Assembly (NCBI GenBank): GCA_944739405.2
Contig: OX123205.2
Span: 41,436,475-41,500,474 of the forward strand
Reading direction: 5' to 3'
Source of the DNA: Euclidia mi
Taxonomy: Eukaryota > Arthropoda > Insecta > Lepidoptera > Erebidae
Length of the DNA stretch: 64,000 nucleotides
In this document: in pieces, positions 32,801 to 47,800 of the stretch
Layout of the letters: the number at the start of each line of letters is the position of its first letter
Numbering within the stretch: the stretch's first letter is position 1
Made by a program: the position numbers and the translations under genes
Notes under the pieces: generated by a model
What the model was told of the DNA's origin: nothing
The model's database searches: none
What the model saw: the letters and a program-made list of their open reading frames with translations, nothing else

Positions 32801-35800
32801 ATTAATCACCAGTGCTGGTTTTAATACCTTCTGAATTGGTAATAGAAATAGATTTTTTACATAGACTCAGGCCTCTTTCCCGGAGGGGTAGGCAGAGACT
32901 ACGGAACGCCATTTGCAACGAGCCTGGCATATCTCTCTAGCTTTATTCATTCCCACAAAATTTCTCATGCATGCTCTTCGGTTAAGGGTACTTCTAACCT
33001 GTCCTTTTTTTTTGGATGTCTCCAATCTGGTCAGATAACGTCCGTCTTGGTCTTCCCCTTCCTCCTGTCCCATTCACACTTGACTTATATAACTTCTTGG
33101 TCAGTCTTTCGTCATCCATCCTGTCCATGTGTCCACATCATCTTAGCATACCTTTCTCAATGATTGTCACTACATCTTCTTTTACCCCACAACACTCTCT
33201 TATCACACAAGTTTTTACTCTGTCGTTCAAAGACACTCCACACGTTTTATAACAGGCTCCAACAATTATAAAGCTTCATTTTATTATACAGAACTACCCG
33301 AAGTTTATATTAGATTTAGTAGGGACGTTTAGAGACGTAAGGTTGAGGGTGTACCAGAAATCACATGCTCAAATATTTGCAGAACGCTAACTTTCACAAT
33401 CAGTAACACATATACGATAGTCGAACACGCTACCGACTATCGAACAAACTGATATTGAATACATTAGAGGCTTGGTAGACGGGCAACTTATCGTTGCGAT
33501 GGATGGTGGCGCAACTGTTGGTAAGCGATGAATCTACGTCATCTTGCAACTTTTATAAACAAACCGTCAAACAAATCTACGAGTAAATAAAGGGCAGAGG
33601 GTTTTGGATTGAAACCCACGACGCGTACCACAGAATTATTTTAGTTATTTTTGAAACATCATGTGAAACTTTCACGTCTAAGATATCTTCCTAATGTTTT
33701 TGAAAGGCATATGATTCTGCCAACCTTTACTTGATCAGCGTGGTAAGTCATGCCATAACGCACTCATAGTGAGAAGTGACCCGCTTCCTGCAGTGTAATA
33801 ATTTATATATGAGGCTGACGATGATGAGGTGTGATGTCATCGCGACCGTTTGTGAAGAGTGCGGTCGAATACTAGGAGACTTAGGATGTAGGCAAAACTG
33901 CTATGACAATAATTAGGCTTGTGCAAAGGTTTCTGAGGATTAATGTGTATTTAGAAATTAGTATTGAAATTAGGTTGCAGAAGCAGGCCTCAACAATTTG
34001 CAGCCCGTCTGCCTATCCCCACGATCCGCACATCGTTGCAGAGGTGCGGCCTGTTGTTGTGTGCGCGTGGTAAGTAAACATGTGATTTGCGTCGTTTTGT
34101 CATGTTGATGCGAGATGCTACATGTTTGCCAACATGTTTGAACAAGCACTGTGTCCCCTCGTACTACACGGTAAACATACAAATAACGAATTTAATAGCA
34201 TCACGCTTCTGTATTCTCGACGGATTAAAAAGAAATATAATTGTGATTTATATCCTAACACCATATTAAATTTCTTCATTTGCGGAGATACCAACAGTAT
34301 GCTTTGCATAGGGCATCGAATTCAAACCTACGGCATTTAACACTGTCTTTTCAAAATTATGTGGGTATAAATTGCCCCAAATATGGGTCCCAAGCCGAAA
34401 GTTCTGGCTGCAACTGGGATATTGGTACGACGAACAATGATGACAGAATATTGTACTTAAATGAAACGCACGGCGAAAGCAAATTGACACCAACCTCTAA
34501 ATTGAAAAGCCTTAAGAAATATTTCATAACTTGGAAACGTTCAGACTTAGCTGCTATACCAAAAACTCTAACAGATTCAATTATCTCAAAACAAAATTTA
34601 AATTACAAAGCATGGAGATTGTCTCAATAAACAATTTCCGAGGCTCAACATTTGTACCAAAAGTTTGTCAAAACTTTCTTGTGAAGTATCTGATATTCAT
34701 TAAATTTTCGTCTCGTAAAATCTAAGTAAATTAAATCAAAGGAAACTTATTTGACAAATAAAGACTTGCCAGTCTATTAGACAAATACATTGTTACAAAT
34801 AAACCTTTAAACTTGGCAGAATATTATTTGGTTTAGTATTTAATCCTGGGTATTTTCTGCTCTTACTGATTTTAGGTCGGATCCAGGGCGATAGAAGGTA
34901 CGACGGGTCAAAACAGTTTATTCGTAACACGTTTAGGGGATTCAAACAGTATAGTTGCCGTATCCATACAGTACATAACGCGGCGATAGCCAAGTGGTTA
35001 GATTGACAATTGTAAATAGTTGTAAATAATTGTATTGAAATAAACACAATGTAGGGTAAGGTATAAAGATAACATTTGAATAAAACAATACTCACATGTA
35101 ACATGTATCTCAAGCTTCGCATTCATAATATGCAGTGCAGGCGTGCTATTCCCCGGCACAGCATTCGCCGGCTGGGGGGCCGGGGTGGACGCTGGGCTGG
35201 ACTTCAGTGCTGGGCCTCTCTGCCGCGCCTCACACATCAGCGTGGCGTTGTGCAGCTCTCGGGCTGCTGTTACTACTGCGTGGGAGACTGAGACGCCCTC
35301 TGGACAAGAGATAACATATTTATTTCTTTGGATCACTAGAAATATTGGGACACTACCTAATAGACCAGGTTGTTGGTCTAGAGGGAAGTAAATCTGATTG
35401 TTAGGCTGTGGGTTCGATTATCACGCACGGTAGTTTGGGTGTTATCTCGTGTATAAATAAAATTCTTGCATAACTGTCTGACTGGTGCAAGTAACTGAAA
35501 TTTGGATGTATATTTAATTTTCTTAGAGATCGCGTTTTCTTAGGGGAATTCCCTTTTCAGTACATCGAAAAGGGCATTCCCGTAATTACCGCGAGATAAT
35601 ATAATAATAATATTCTACCACATTCACATAACACCATCTTGTCCCAAACTAAGAAGAACTTGTACTATGGGTACTAGATAATGGATAAACATACATATAC
35701 ACTTTTTTTTGTAAATACATACATTATACATAGAAACACCCAGACCAAGACAAACATACATATTCATGCACACAAATGTTTGATTTGAGCGGGCATCGAA

Positions 35801-38800
35801 CCCGCGACCCCCGAAGTAGCAGTCACTTACACTCCCGCTACGCCAACCGACCAAATCCGATCAAATTCACACAGTGCTCCCCAGGTTGGTGGGAAAAAGA
35901 GACACATTCTGCGAGATTCGACTCCTTGTAATTAAAAAATTGGTTGAGCGATGTGAGGTAGCGGATCAGTTTCTCTGATCATTCAGTACACTGAGCCTGT
36001 AGTCTGGTGATCGATAAACAATTAAGTATCTAATTATCATTAAATAGATTATTATAATCACATACCAATCAAGTTTTAGAAAAATGTGTCTTGGTTGGGA
36101 ATTGACCACTTAAACCGGCCATAGCACTTAGTATCATTAATCACTACACCAACAGGCCAGTCAAATCTTAAAAATAAAAGCTTCTAAAAGTACTTATATC
36201 AAGTTTTCTGTTTATCCAAAAATATTATCCGCACACTTGCCTAATAAAATAATTTTCTTACAACAAACTTAAAGAGCTTTGAATGAATCAGAGTTTAATA
36301 ACATATTTTCCTTGAACACCGCTGATTACTTTTACTAACAATTTATCCAGGTTTATACCCAGAGAATTGGGAATTGCGAGGCAAATTGAACTTTGTGAAA
36401 GTAAAGCTTAGAACACACAGAGACCCGCGGGTCTATGACGGGTCAGGCGTCGTTCGAACACTGGTCTGAGTCGGGGTTCGCGTAGATTTGACACGGGTCT
36501 GACCCGCCACTTTGACCTGACGCAGAACGGTGGGTCAAAGTAGTTTATTCGGAACACGTGGTAGGTGATTTAAAAAGTATTATTGTCAAATAATTTAAAT
36601 GACAAGTGACACAATTTAGGTGCGGATCCAGTCCAGCTGTGGATTGCAAAAGAGTGTTCATTAAAAAGAACTACGCCACTTTAAACGTAACGAAATGTAG
36701 TAGCAGTAGTATTTTCCTGAAAAGTCGTTACTAGGGTAGGATAAAATATTTTTAAATTGTTTTTTGACATTAATACATAAATTATAGAGCGGTTTATCAC
36801 ACAGTGATTAATGTGACGAGACTGCTCGAAAGAGTTTCCATCGCGTCAAAAACAAACTGACATATGCCGTAAATAAATATGTATATGGCACCGGAAGACA
36901 ACAAGATCCGCAAGTTTATAAATTGCCTAAGAAATTTATAAATTTGCGGTTCTCGTTATTTTCCGTTGACATAATATATATAAATACCATAAATAAATAA
37001 GTACCTAAAGTCTTCACTTACCTATAGAGTAGTTGGTATGGTGTATCCTGAGATAAGGTCGATGGTCGAGAGCTGGCTCCAGAGCCAGCAGTCGCCATGT
37101 TAGATCAGGTGGAGGCACACCACCTACACAAAGAAAGGGCTTGTTACATTGTCAGAGTAGATAATTTTGCACAAAAAAGTTAACAACTTCAGATATCAAA
37201 TTGGTCACATAATTACATTATTTACAACAATTATTGTGATTGTTGTGTGATTTTTATTGGCTTATGTTTAACTTACCACCAGATACCTATAGTGAAATGA
37301 AATGAAATGAAATTGTTTTTTATTTGCAACTCCAATGCAGTAGATACAACAGCATAGTGTGAAATGGACTATAGAAAAACAGTTTTTGGATCGCAAATAA
37401 GGTACCTGCGTCAGTATTAGTTGCAGAATCGGGTGAGACTGCAACACTGATCTTCCCGCAGGACCTACTTACTTACATACATATAAACTCTTAAAACTAG
37501 TTATAATTAATATAAATAGTACATACACTATAAATTAATATATAAATATCAAATAAATATACATACATAGATTAAATAATCATAATAAAAACAATATAGA
37601 ATATAAATTCCTTATTATAAATCAAGATAAATAGATAACTTTTTTATGCGTTTCCGAACGCTTTACAATCACGTCTGTCAAGTTGTCACACTTGACATGC
37701 ACTTGACAGATGGTGTGTTCGGTCGGCTATTGCTCAAAGTTTTAATTGTTATAATAAAATTGTACCAATAAAACAAATAACTAATACTAAACTACTACTA
37801 TTAATACAAACTAATTTATAAGATACAATTTGTTTACATAATATTATACTACAGATACATACAGGCATACAGGCAAAAATAGTAAATGATTACCAAAATG
37901 AAACCCGTATTTTAATGGTAATAACCAAAGTTTTAACGTTTCGCTATCCTATTTAAGCAAAATGACTCCAAATAAATAATTGTTAACCCAAAAGTAGTAA
38001 ATGATCACCAAAATTAAACGAGCATTTTAATGTAAAATTATAACCAAAGTTTTTTTATTAGTTGTATGAAATACCAGCACTTAAATTGGATTTAGTTACA
38101 CCACCTACTTTAATAAAATAAGTTGACGGAGCCCTGCTTCGCAGGACTCCTATTTTTGAATTAAGAGTCACAACATAACCTATTTATTTGGTGATCATTT
38201 ACTACATTTGGTGTTCAAATACAATTTGAAGTGCAGTCGTGATTAAAATAGCTAGTAATATTGTAATTTTAGACATTATTTTTCTGGTGTTCAGTATATA
38301 TTTTTGGTTAAAGAACTAAGGGACTTTGATGTTCTCCTTGCCATTTTAAGCTCTCTTAACATATCTCCATCAGTAGTTGACTGGTTTCGTAGTTACCTGT
38401 TTGGTCGCCGGCAGCGTGTCCATCTGGATGAAACTTTTTCCTCCTGGTGCCAAAATTCTGCAGGTGTACCACAGGGCGGCGTTTTATCTCCTTTGCTCTT
38501 CTCAATTTTTATTAATTCTATATCCAATAATATTTCTTCTTCCTACCATCTTTATGCTGATGATATGCAAATTTACTCTCAAGCAGACTGTGAAAATTTG
38601 GCGTCTGCTATTTCCACAGTTAATAACGATCTGGCTATAATATCAAATTGGACCAAAATGTACGGACTTATGATTAATCATACGAAAACCCAGATCATAA
38701 TTGTCGGCAGTTCTAGATTGATGTCAAAGGTGCCGTGGTCATTGCTTCCCCAGATATCTTTTGGTGGTGTTTCAATTCCTATCAGTAAAGAAGTGAAGAA

Positions 38801-41800
38801 TCTGGGTATATACATGGATAAAACGTTATCTTGGACTGTCCAATTACAAAATAGCAGTCGACGACTTTTTGCTGCCGCTACATCACTGAGAAGGTTACGC
38901 GATTTCCTTCCCATACCTACTAAAATTGCACTTGTGCAATCTATTCTTCTTCCCATTCTTGACTATGCCGATGCCAGCTATCTAGATCTCAATGAGGACC
39001 AGCTAGATAAACTTGAGCGCCTCCAAAACTTCTGCATAAGGTTCATATATGGTTTACGGAAATATGACCACATCACTGAATTTCGTAACAAGCTCAAATG
39101 GCTGCCAATCCGCCTTCGACGGAATACTCACATCCTTTGTCTTCTATATAATATACTTTTTAATCCCTCGTTCCCCTTTTACCTAAAACGACGATTCGAA
39201 TATCTACATGACACTCATTCGAAGTGCTTGAGATCATCAGAGAATCTGAAATTGAAGGTCCCTACTCATTCTACAGTTTTCCTTCAAAAATCATTTACAG
39301 TGCAAGCTGTACGTTTGTGGAATGCGTTACCCGAAGCTATCAGACGGGCTCAATCACTCCCTATATTTAAAAATCTGGTTACAAATCATTATTTATCACA
39401 ATTATCTTGACAATTTTATATATTAATAAATATATTTATATATAGTATATAGTTTATACGAATATTATATTATAATATGTGTTGATTATAGCTTATTTAT
39501 CTACTGTAAGTATATAAGTATTGGTTTGTTATTTAGTAATTTGGTATTAGTATTATTTTGTATTGTATGCACGATTTATATGTAATATTTATATATATAT
39601 ATATTTTTACTCATGTACAATATTATGTCAATAATATGTACTATTATTTTCCTATTTATGACACTGTTCCTCATGGTACACCATAACCCACACTATTGTT
39701 CTTACATTTTAATTGTATTCAAGCTAGGTTGTCTGGAAGAGATCGCATTTTGCGATAAGACCGCCCTGTTGTGCAACTAGTTTTAAATTACTACATTAAA
39801 TATTGTATCTCTAATGTTTACTGGTGTACAATAAAGTGTTAATCTATCTATCTATCTATCTATCTAAGGGTATCAAAGCATTTTATGGTGGTCATTATAT
39901 TTAACCCCTTTTTTATTGTGTTTTACTCGGACAGGACTCTATTAAATCGGACTAAAGAAAAGTAGGGGTAAACTTAAAAAATAAATCGGTATCGTACAAC
40001 GTAAAAAAGATTAACCAATTTTTGTAAATGCAATGCAATATTATACATTGAGCGGGAATCGAACCCTCACCCTTCGGCTTAGGCTTAGGCTCCCGCTACC
40101 AGGTCGTCAAAATAAGAACAATGATTTGATTCATCATTGTATGATACCTACCTTCAGCGACGCATCGCACTTCAAGTTCCGTCTTGTCTCTCACAGGCAC
40201 CCAAGTGTTGCCAGCATCCAACCGCCGACCGTCGACTGCCAGGTATACTGAACGTACAGGCTCTGTATAGATAAACGAGAACAGTTTTATTATACCGAGA
40301 AAGAACGTGTGCAGCTGTTCCTCTAGCTAGAGAGATGGTCCTTAGAACGGGCTAGGTGAACCTGCCTAGTACCTGATGAAACTTGTGGTTGGTATAGTAT
40401 ACAACAAAAATAGGCTACATTTTCATAGTAAAATAAACGACATGACAAAATATTATTTACTAGGTTTTGCCTAATGTTTGGCACAAAGACTAAAGCTATA
40501 TTACAGAATTAAATACAAAAAATAAAACATATTTGTATCACAAACTTAGAAAATAAAAGAAAAAGTAAATTTTATCCCTCTAATAATCAAACAAACTCAG
40601 GTTTTAATAACGTAACAAAAGGTCTACAACCATGTCCAATGTTTTAACTATTCTACAAACCTATCTACGCTAAAATTCAACAAGTTAAAAGAAAACATAT
40701 TTATATCGGTGTAAAATTTTAATGCATTCTTAAAGTTTATAATTTAAGGATAAGAATGCACATAAACATTCATTAAGGCGCTGTTATACCTCATAAGCCG
40801 TGAAACACCTAATTTTTCGTCGCGCATCTAGCCATAACGGTACATATTACAAACTAGCAAAAATTAGAGCTTAAAGTCAAAAGTTTGAACAAAAGACTTT
40901 TGAAAGAATTTTTCATGTACGTAAAGCAGAATCACGGTAAAAAAATCACAAAATCGAGGCAGAAAATAATCTTTCGTCTCACTGTTTGCAATATTTTGAT
41001 CGTAAGCTGTCATATTTTTTTGATAATATTGTAGGAAATCTAATGAACTAAAGAATTACCCTATTTATTTTTATATTATACGTGTATATTTTGTAAAATT
41101 AAATAAAATCTGCCAAACGTCTATGATTTTGACGCTCGGTAGATCCTATCAATATCAAACGCTTCAGCAATTTAAACCTTATTAGCATAAGCGGTGTACT
41201 GAGTGTCAGTTGCTAGTTTACGCCCTGCCCAGACCTCATCATTCGGCTATGAGCCCTGTGAGAGATAGGTCATGTCGCTTGCGTCTCCGCTGCACGGAAT
41301 TTTACGTAAACCTGTTTGTTATTATAATACGCCGATTTGAGTTCGTAATTTCATGTTTTATGTTATAGACTGAATACTTTGAATCAAATAGGCTTTTCAT
41401 GTAACTATGGGCACATATAATTAGGACCTAAGTTTATACTCTTGTTGCGTTTAATGTGTTATTGTTTCTGTGCTTATAAATATATAATTAGAAGAATAAA
41501 ATATGGACAATTAGAGAAATGAAGTTCTACGAAGGATTTGTACAAGAAAGCGTCGAAATAAAATAGAAATTCATCCATGGCCAAGTGATTATTAAATATG
41601 TAACATTTTTACACAAATTATTTTCATAAGAGTCTTTTATGACTAACTATGTTACTTATATATTATCGATTATGCATAATATAATTATATAAATTATTCT
41701 CACAATACATAGCTGCCACAGTTTTCAATTTTTGAAAGAGTAATAACATAAAATCGAATCATTTTATGTACCTATATTTCAAATTCATTAGCTTGTCAGA

Positions 41801-44800
41801 GCGCCTGGAGCGCTAAGATGCCGCCATGGCGAACAATAATGATGACAGCGCTAATATGGCGCTCCGCAATCCGCACACAAGCGGTAACGAATGTTGTATT
41901 ATTGTGTTTTGAACATAAACCTTTTTAGGTACATCGGGTAAAACTTTGATTATTCATAAACTATTAGGTATGTCTCAGTACATCTAATATTTTTTTAATT
42001 TCTAAAATCAATCATTTTTATAACTTATGTAAGAAGGTAACTTCTCTGTTTGCTATAACACAAGATATAGTATTTTTTTAATAATTAAGTACGTAACTAA
42101 TTATCATTATTGTAATTACAGTGAAGTTAAAGATAACAGTTCTGCAACGTCTTACACACATTTGACTTCAGTCATTCCTAACACGATCTGTTCAAGAGCT
42201 AGCCAACAAATGCCAAACAATTTTTTTAACAAATTTGACTCAAATTCTGTAGTGATAAGCAAAAATTACAAGAAGGATAGCAGTGACTGGTTCGAATTGC
42301 GTAAGAATATGTTGACAGATTGAAATTTTTGTATAGTGGAAAAAGAAGAGATAACAGCAGTAAAGCCAACTTAGTAAAAAATATTTTGTACAAATAAAAT
42401 ATTTGCAATGTAAAATCAGTTGCGCATGGAATCTAAAATGAACAGCTGGCTTAGCAACAACTGGCGAAGCAAGAAAATGTAACAATCGAGCCTTGTGGAT
42501 TATCCGTTTATTGGTGCCACGCCAGATGGATTAATAGGTCCAAACACGATGGTGGAAATTTAATGTTCTATAGTTGCCTATTAGAATGGACTGGAGAATA
42601 GTATAAGAGCAAATAAAATACAAATATGGAAACATGATAAAAAAGTTAACCGACTAGTCTAAACAAATATTGTAATTGTTATTACCAAATTCAGGGGCAA
42701 CGCCACGTTACATGCAAACAAAAATGTTTATTTGCTGTGTGGAGTGGCGAAAGTACACCACTAAAAATAGAAATGATAGAAAGAGATTATGTTTTCTGGG
42801 AGACGAAAATGAAAGAAAAGCTTGTGGCGAATTGGCAGTTGCCTGAAATTGTTGATTCTCGTCGAGCCCAAGGGATGGCATTGCGACATCACGGAGAGGA
42901 AAATGTCTCATCAATGCTTGAAGTTTCTACAACACCAAGCCTTAAAAGGAAAGTAAATAAAAATGTGCCTCGTGAACAACAGCACATAATAAGTATTGAA
43001 GCCTCATCACACATCACCTCACACACTGCCTTTGACTTTCGATGAGAATTAAGAAAACCTACCGGGTTGTAGCAGACAGCTAACTTTTGATCAGCTGTAA
43101 AGTCTGTATTTCGTTAGTAAATGATAAATAAATATCTTTTAATATTTATTTTCTTTGAAACAACACATATTTTAACCGAAAGATTTTTTTATATTTTTCC
43201 ATACAAATATGTATGAGGAGAGCCAACGAAAATGCTGTAACTCAAATTTTAATTCTATAATTTGGGTTGGGTTTCGGAACGAGTCGCCTGAATTTGAGGG
43301 TATTGGTGGTGTAGGGGGCTTAAGGGAGTTAATTTTAATCCCCTAAAAGTAATTTTGGCTGCCGGAGTTGCGTCTAAATATTGTTAAATTTCCAAAAATT
43401 CTAAGTAGTAGTTTTTATACTTAATTTTTAGGTTTTATGTGAAAAGGTGAAACGAAACGCAAACCCGCCATCTTGGAATGATCATATTGACAGCTAATGT
43501 CAAATTTGTGCGTCATTGCTTTCGAGTGCCTAGGGTTAGGTGCGACTGTAATAAGTAACTAAATAACCTATTTAGTATGTTAGGTTCTCTTTTGACTATT
43601 AATCCGAAAATAGGAACCCTGCGAAGCAGGGCTCCGTCAACCTTAGTTTATTAAACTAGTGTGAAGAATGTGGAAGTTGGCAGTGCCATACACACCGATG
43701 TTTGGAGATTTTTTTTTTCAGAGGAGACGGTACGGAAGTATTTCCGGCAAGTGAAAATGGTGAGGGTGGGTTCCGAGACCTCCCCTCCTTCCCCCTCAAT
43801 CACTTACAACCCCTAAAACGGCGACGTATTTTGAAACCTTTACCATAATAATTATAGGTACCTATAATAACAATAAAACATCCATAAATACATAAAATAA
43901 ATCAACTTTACAAAACTTCAATTATTTCGTAACTCGCTTTAGTTGAGATACGGCTTTGGCGCTTAGTAGGGCAGTATTGTGATTTTTAGGGTACCGTAGC
44001 CAAAAATTGTAAAAGGCCTTTATATTTTATAGGATAGTTAGTATATATAGGTAGTTTTTTATATATTGTAGGAACCCTTATAGATTCGCCATGTCCGTCT
44101 GTCCATCCGCCCGTATGTCACAACCAATTTATTGCAAAACAGATTTGAAAACTGGCAGGAATGGAATTAGATGTAGGTATTCTATGAACTGCTTCACCAT
44201 TTTTATACAAAAAGGAAACAAAAATAATTAGGGCCTCCATATATGGAATTGACTTATTTTTACCATCTTACGGCACGTAGGTATTTATCTTCTTTCGTCA
44301 ACAATAATTTCGTTAAAAAAAATTAATACCTATAACATCTAATGTAAACCAGTTTTGCTCATGGCTCCACTGAGAACAAAAATTGTGCTATGCCTATATT
44401 GTACAAACAGATTGATTAAATATACATTTTAATATCAGTATCTCAATTCAATATGCTAAAACGTTTTGCTTGCGATTTTGAAATATTGGAATACGGATGT
44501 CGCCAGAATACGGCCGCACACGACGAGAATGAAGGGGGGCGCCCCGCAGTAGACGGAGCTAAGCGCCCTTCACCTCCCCTGCTTCACCCCCTCATTTACC
44601 AAAACAGTCGCTTATTACAGCGCCTTAAGGCAACGCATCCCGTAGTTTCGCTATGATAAAATGCCAGTTCATCTAGTGCAAGGTTGATCAGTCTATATAC
44701 AAAAAGTGTATAAAGATATATGTCAGCTTTTACTGAAATTGTATAGATTAATGTGTTGCCAATGAATAAAACAAACATCGGCGATATCAAACGACTTTCA

Positions 44801-47800
44801 TACAGAGAACTTTTGAATAATAATGTATGTGAACAATTTTGTCGGATGATTGAGAATGTACTAGCAAGTAGCAATACATAAAAAATATCCATAACGTGGG
44901 GCTCTGAAATTTGGTAAGGACAAGAAAAAGGAGATGGGGCCTTTAGCACTCTCACTTATCGAGCAAAACGCAACAGTATTGGTATACTCTGTTACTTTAC
45001 ATAGATTTTTATGAAAGAAGTACTACCCCGGTCGAGCCAGGTTTCGTCAGGTTAATAGATAGTAAGCCCGTGCTGATTTCAGCATGAATGGGTCATGCTA
45101 AAGAAATAATCAATATAAGTTAAATAATTCATTACTTAAACAATAAAGAATTATAATGCATTTTCATTCCTGAAAATTAGTCGATGAAATTGAAAGTCAA
45201 ATCTTTTCAAGACGAACATTTTAATATGCAAGATTTTTTATAAATCCGTTTATAAATTACGGATTTGAATTGAGAACCTTATCTATTTTGAAGACGGTTT
45301 AAGAGAAGTTTCTGTACCTTGTGTGTTTTAAGTTCTTAAAATTAGACTTCATTGAGAAATTGTAAGTGCGTATTTCATAAATAAAATCCTTATCACCACA
45401 GTAGCGTACTGAAGATATTTACTTAGAAGACGAGCTCATTTGGTTGTTACGATACCCATGAGACTGCGAAGGAAAATGTAACACAGAATAAGATGTTCAT
45501 TTGCCAAGGGTTTTGTAAAATAACACGACTTAACAAGTTAATGTGTTCCGGTTAATTTTGGAGCTTTTCATGCTGAATATGGTATTAATTTAGGCTCTGC
45601 ATATATTTTTTATTTAGTGGACTGTGTAGGAGTGGTAAAATTAATTCATTTTAGGTATGTTGTAAAGAAGATGCTACTCGTATTTTTGAGAGTTTTACAA
45701 TAATTGCGTATTATTTTCTAGATTATGTTAAAATGTAACAATAATACTGTTTGCTATAGAAATCATTTATAACCAAGAGCTGCTGAAAATCATTACTTAA
45801 AGAAGAATATTTTTTGGAGCTTTCACTAAGGTTTCTACTTAAACCTTAATATACTTCCTCCACAGCCTTTTGCAATCCACTACTAGACTTAAGCCTGTCC
45901 TAATTTGATTCACAGCGCTGTGAGATTACAGGAGGATTTGGCCTACTATACCACACTGGCCAAACGGGTTGGTATAGTGTTTGATGTGGAGTTATCCGTC
46001 TCTTCGTAAAAATACAATGTATTATCTTCGTGTATTTTCCTTAGTCGCCTCTTACAACACCCACAGAATGAAATAGGGTAGTGATACTTTTTATTCTCAA
46101 AACAAGAGTGTCGTAAAAAGTGACTTCTTACACCGACGGAATAAAATTTCGTATTGACATTTATATATGAATACACTATGGTAGGCAGGACCTTAGAGTG
46201 TGTTCCCAAAAAATAAACCAACATAATAATTTAAATGTCCATAATAGTGTACAATAACGTATTAAATACATAAAAAATAATACAGAGAAATCACACTTAC
46301 CATAAATAAGCAACCTCGTAGGCTTCCCAGAAAGAGTGTTCCCCTTCTCATCAGTATAAGTACACCTCCAGGCCGCCGCGTCTCCTCTAGTCGCTCGTCC
46401 GACCACTAACGCGCCATTGTCCAGCCACACGCCCTCCCCACCAGACACTGGCACGCCATTGGCAGACGATGGCAATGACAACGCTTCGCCATCCTTGTAC
46501 CAGCGAACGTCCGTCGAGTTGCTGACTTCGCAAGGTATCCTCGCTACGGAATGTGCTTCGACTAGCAGCTCGCGTTCTTGTTTTGCCGCCTGAGGGAAAG
46601 AAACAAAGGTTATATAATTATAACATATTTTAGAACGCTAAGGAAAAGTTAGAAAGTTACTAAATAGAAAAGAAGTTTGTGATCTGCGGCAGAGACGTCA
46701 GTCGCTCTGTGGTAAAGAACGATGATAGATGATGGATATATCTGTCATTTTCTAATTTGACTGCACGTATATTATAACCAAAGAGCTCAGATATTTACAT
46801 AGAGGCGCATTTCTTATGGGCACTCTCAAGACAAACCTTCTGTGACCCAAATTGCCGTTTGGCGGCGTGGCAGTCGCGCTTTGACAGCTGGCTCTACGAG
46901 AGCATGAGAGACGAACGTTCCTCCTGTGTATCTTAACTACGAGAGCAAGAGAGACGGAGAACGACGCCAGCGCCGCCAACGGCGTCAAAATCAAAATCAA
47001 AATCATTTATTCATCTAGGCCACAAAGTGACGCTTATGAACGTCAAAATTTAAGTTAATTACGTTACTTAATGATTCTACATTTACATTTACTGCCACGT
47101 TCGCAATGCAATAGGTAGAACCACGAGAAAGAACGGGCAATAAAACCCATGGTCACTCTTTTCAAACAAATATAATGGTGGTACATTTTATTTTTGTAAG
47201 GAGCTGCAACTGTTTCACATTGTAGACATCTACTAGTAAAATTTTTAGTAGCTATTGATATCATACTCAAGCAGTAAATGATGTTCATATGGTAAGCCTC
47301 CCAAAGTAAATATGGTGAAACAGGAGCATCCACTTACGTCTTTTTAATGTAGGCAACTCGCGAACATGGTCAGAACTATGGTAGAAGTGAATGAAGCAGA
47401 AAGTAACGGTATTATGAAACCAAAGCAATCGACATCCTATTAGTTGGCCCATGACCACGAGTTACCCACATTTAACAAATCCGCAAAGTTATAATGAAAG
47501 TGTGGAACATGAATGCAAAATATAGTATGAAATGAGAATATCGTAATTAACTACACTATAAAATAAAACTACTAATTATTGACCTAGTCAAAAGCGAACA
47601 ACTACTTCCAAGCGCTCCTGTCATCAAAATAATCCTTCAAACTGTAATATGCCTTATTTATAAGATTCTTTTTAACTTCTGCCTGAAACGAACTTAATGG
47701 CAAGTCTAAAATATAAGTTGGTAATTTATTGTATATGCGAATACTGAGCCCAATAAAAGAGCTATGCGTTTTGTGCAAACGAAAATACGGAACACATAAT

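Noticed and set aside
34280..34630. 116-residue plus-strand frame
   Set aside because: Composition without motifs, overlaps intron sequence of the Ig gene; no splice or start support.
35770..35852. Possible tRNA gene (minus strand)
   Set aside because: Has A- and B-box-like parts but is the head of a family D SINE; the same body follows in the copy at 29695-29865.
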